Origin: Spirochaetales bacterium
GTDB lineage: Bacteria > Spirochaetota > Spirochaetia > Treponematales > UBA12059
Direction of reading: 5' to 3'
Assembly (NCBI GenBank): GCA_016938515.1
Contig: JAFGUM010000580.1
Span: forward strand, 1-7,141
Length of the DNA: 7,141 nt
Shown here: piece after piece, positions 5,729 through 7,141 of the stretch
Layout: every line of letters begins with the position of its first letter
Position numbering within the stretch: position 1 is the first letter of the stretch
Translations under genes and position numbers: made by a program
The notes under the pieces: generated by a model
What the model was told of the DNA's origin: nothing
The model's database searches: none
Seen by the model: only the letters and a program-made list of their open reading frames with translations

Positions 5729-6582
5729 AGCTGGGCTTGCATTCGCGCCTGGTGATTGCGGGCGTGGCTTTTTCTGCGGCAGCACTGTTGCAGATTGCAA
5801 CGGCAAGCGTACTCATCGGATTACCGCTGGTCGCGCTGGGCTGGTTTGCCCTGGCGCTCAAAGCCGTTACCAACAAGCCCAAGGATACCGGGCTCGAGGA
5901 ATGGCGTGCCGTAGGTGACGGGGAAGTGGCGCGCATAGCTGACAGCCTCAAGCGATCAAAAAAGCTGAGAATGGCTACCGTGGGACCTGCGGTACTCAAG
6001 GTGCTATTCATATTCATGGTGATGGTACCGTCGGGCATCGCGGCTTTTAGCGGGTCGAGGATGGGTCTGGCGCTGTTTGATTTTTGTCTGTTCGCGATTC
6101 CCGGGCTGTTCTTTGGCGTGGTGTCGGTACACGTTCCGTATGAATTTGACATGAAGCTGGCCAGGTTTCTGGCAGCGATGAACGTGTCCAGGCCAGAGGG
6201 TTTCGTGTTGACACCCTATCTGCGCTTTGACAAGGATGAAGAAGGACGGGACGTACCCGAAGACCTGCGCTTGATGCTCGAACCAAAGCGCAAGCCCGCA
6301 GACCTGGTTGGCGTGCAGTTTCAGGCTTCCATCAACAAAGGCGCCAATGGCTACGTGCCGTACATGTACGCGGTCGTCTTGACAAAGGGCCGTAATGGCC
6401 CTGCGCATCTCGCGTTCCGCACGATGCGCGCTGCCGGTTTCGAGGTGGAGGCGGGCGGAGATGAAAGTTATGGTACCGTCGTAGTCCGCCAGGAGACGGA
6501 AGGCGGGGGGTACCACACCTCGGATGACGACTGCGAGCGTCTCATGGTTCTCATGATTCGGGCGTTGCAGAAAGTAGCGTAA
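5704..6582 (+). CDS. Four-helix membrane protein with C-terminal soluble domain, function unknown
   Basis: 292 residues from a GTG start chosen for the near-perfect AAGGAGGG in front of it; the ATG at 5683 would add seven residues. I do not recognise the family. Hydrophobic segments lie at about 16-33, 36-55, 97-115 and 121-142. A charged loop (about 57-96) separates the two helix pairs, and a soluble domain of about 150 residues follows. With four helices and no signal peptide, both ends and the charged loop should be cytosolic. No Cys/His cluster, protease motif or nucleotide-binding motif is visible. The gene overlaps the radical SAM gene by 25 bases, so it is very likely co-translated with it and may take part in the same system, for example as a partner of the modified membrane protein. 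Its 3' end runs 32 bases into the convergent transporter gene. Confidence 0.82.
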   Translation: MEHRFKYLKLGLHSRLVIAGVAFSAAALLQIATASVLIGLPLVALGWFALALKAVTNKPKDTGLEEWRAVGDGEVARIADSLKRSKKLRMATVGPAVLKVLFIFMVMVPSGIAAFSGSRMGLALFDFCLFAIPGLFFGVVSVHVPYEFDMKLARFLAAMNVSRPEGFVLTPYLRFDKDEEGRDVPEDLRLMLEPKRKPADLVGVQFQASINKGANGYVPYMYAVVLTKGRNGPAHLAFRTMRAAGFEVEAGGDESYGTVVVRQETEGGGYHTSDDDCERLMVLMIRALQKVA

Positions 6583-7141
6583 GCTGGGCGGCGGCTTTCT
6601 TCCTCAGACCGCGTAGTTCAGCCAGAAAAAAAGCGCCGGTAAGAATTGAACTAAGCGCGTCAGCCGTTGGGCTGGCGCCAAAAACGCCGTATAGGCCGAA
6701 GATGCGAGGCAGTATAAACAGCATCGGAATAAGAATTAGTACCTGTCGGGACAAGCTCAGCAGCATCGCGTGTCTGGGCTTTCCCACTGCCTGAAAATAG
6801 TTGGCCGCCACGATCTGAAACCCGACGACGGGGAACATGGCATAGAAGATACGCATTGCGCGCGTACCCAGGGCGATGAGTTCTTTGTTGTCGCCTGCAA
6901 ACATCATGATTATAGATTCAGGAAACAGCCGTGTAGCCAGCCATCCTAGCACTACGATAACCGTGGCGGCGAGAATAGCCAATTCCACTGTGCGAACGAC
7001 CCGATCGTACTGCTTGGCCCCGTAATTGTAGCCAATAATTGGCTGGGATCCCTGGTTGAGACCAAAAATCGGCATGATTATGAGCGTTGTCATGCTGTAA
7101 ATAATGCCCATCGCCGAAATGGCTATGTCGCCACCGTACGA
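6551..7141 (-). CDS. MATE-family multidrug/flavin-type efflux transporter, C-terminal part (5' end beyond window)
   Basis: The reverse-strand frame stays open to the right edge. The residues before the ATG at 7111 (SYGGDIAISAM) continue the typical MATE pattern, so that ATG is internal and the gene starts outside the window. About 196 C-terminal residues are seen of a usual 440-460. The motif GLNQGSQPIIGYNYGAKQYDRV is the hallmark at the start of the second half of MepA-like MATE proteins, and several hydrophobic segments follow (for example TVELAILAATVIVV and QVLILIPMLFILP). Such integral inner membrane proteins export cationic drugs or metabolites using a Na+ or H+ gradient. The gene converges on the + strand module; it may be unrelated to it, or could export a small product. 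Nothing in the sequence decides this. Confidence 0.88.
   Translation of the reverse strand, partial: SYGGDIAISAMGIIYSMTTLIIMPIFGLNQGSQPIIGYNYGAKQYDRVVRTVELAILAATVIVVLGWLATRLFPESIIMMFAGDNKELIALGTRAMRIFYAMFPVVGFQIVAANYFQAVGKPRHAMLLSLSRQVLILIPMLFILPRIFGLYGVFGASPTADALSSILTGAFFLAELRGLRKKAAAQLTLLSATPES

Noticed and set aside
7030..7044. Dyad AGCCAATAATTGGCT in the transporter gene
   Set aside because: Arms of only 7 bases are expected about 0.4 times by chance in a window this size, and the stretch encodes the conserved QPIIGYNYGA motif of MATE proteins.

Overview
The window (GC-rich, roughly 55-60% by eye) comes from a diderm bacterium. Family flavour, chiefly the wording of the OmpA-type domain and the PgeF homologue, suggests a spirochaete (Treponema-like). 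That placement is inference from memory and was not tested. Six protein-coding genes fill the window almost completely. Five run on the + strand and one partial gene converges on them from the right edge. I see no rRNA, tRNA, insertion sequence or CRISPR array, and no gene-free stretch longer than about 45 bases.

Left part (1-2042), cell wall module: the 3' part of a PgeF/YfiH-type peptidoglycan editing factor (start lies left of the window) overlaps by ATGA an exported protein. That protein has a beta-rich N-terminal domain, a Pro/Ala/Glu linker and a C-terminal OmpA-like peptidoglycan-binding domain.

Middle part (2086-6582), the interesting module: four genes with overlapping or touching ends. 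They are a small two-helix membrane protein with a helical cytosolic domain; a 569-residue DUF2207-like membrane protein whose C-terminus is a run of eight CH-S/N/D-A tetrapeptides (9 Cys and 8 His in 33 residues); a radical SAM/SPASM enzyme with an N-terminal PqqD-like (RRE) domain; and a four-helix membrane protein of unknown function. The DUF2207 stop and the radical SAM start share one base, and the enzyme's ribosome binding site lies just after the repeat-coding DNA. Topology puts the repeat tail in the cytosol, where the enzyme works. The simplest hypothesis is that the radical SAM enzyme docks on the DUF2207 protein through its RRE domain and modifies the Cys/His repeat. This would be a RiPP-like maturation in which the target is an anchored membrane protein instead of a small secreted peptide. 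A possible promoter in the 43-base gap before the first gene of this module would give a leaderless transcript.

Right part (6551-7141): the C-terminal part of a MATE-family efflux transporter on the - strand, cut by the window edge, whose 3' end overlaps the last + strand gene by 32 bases.
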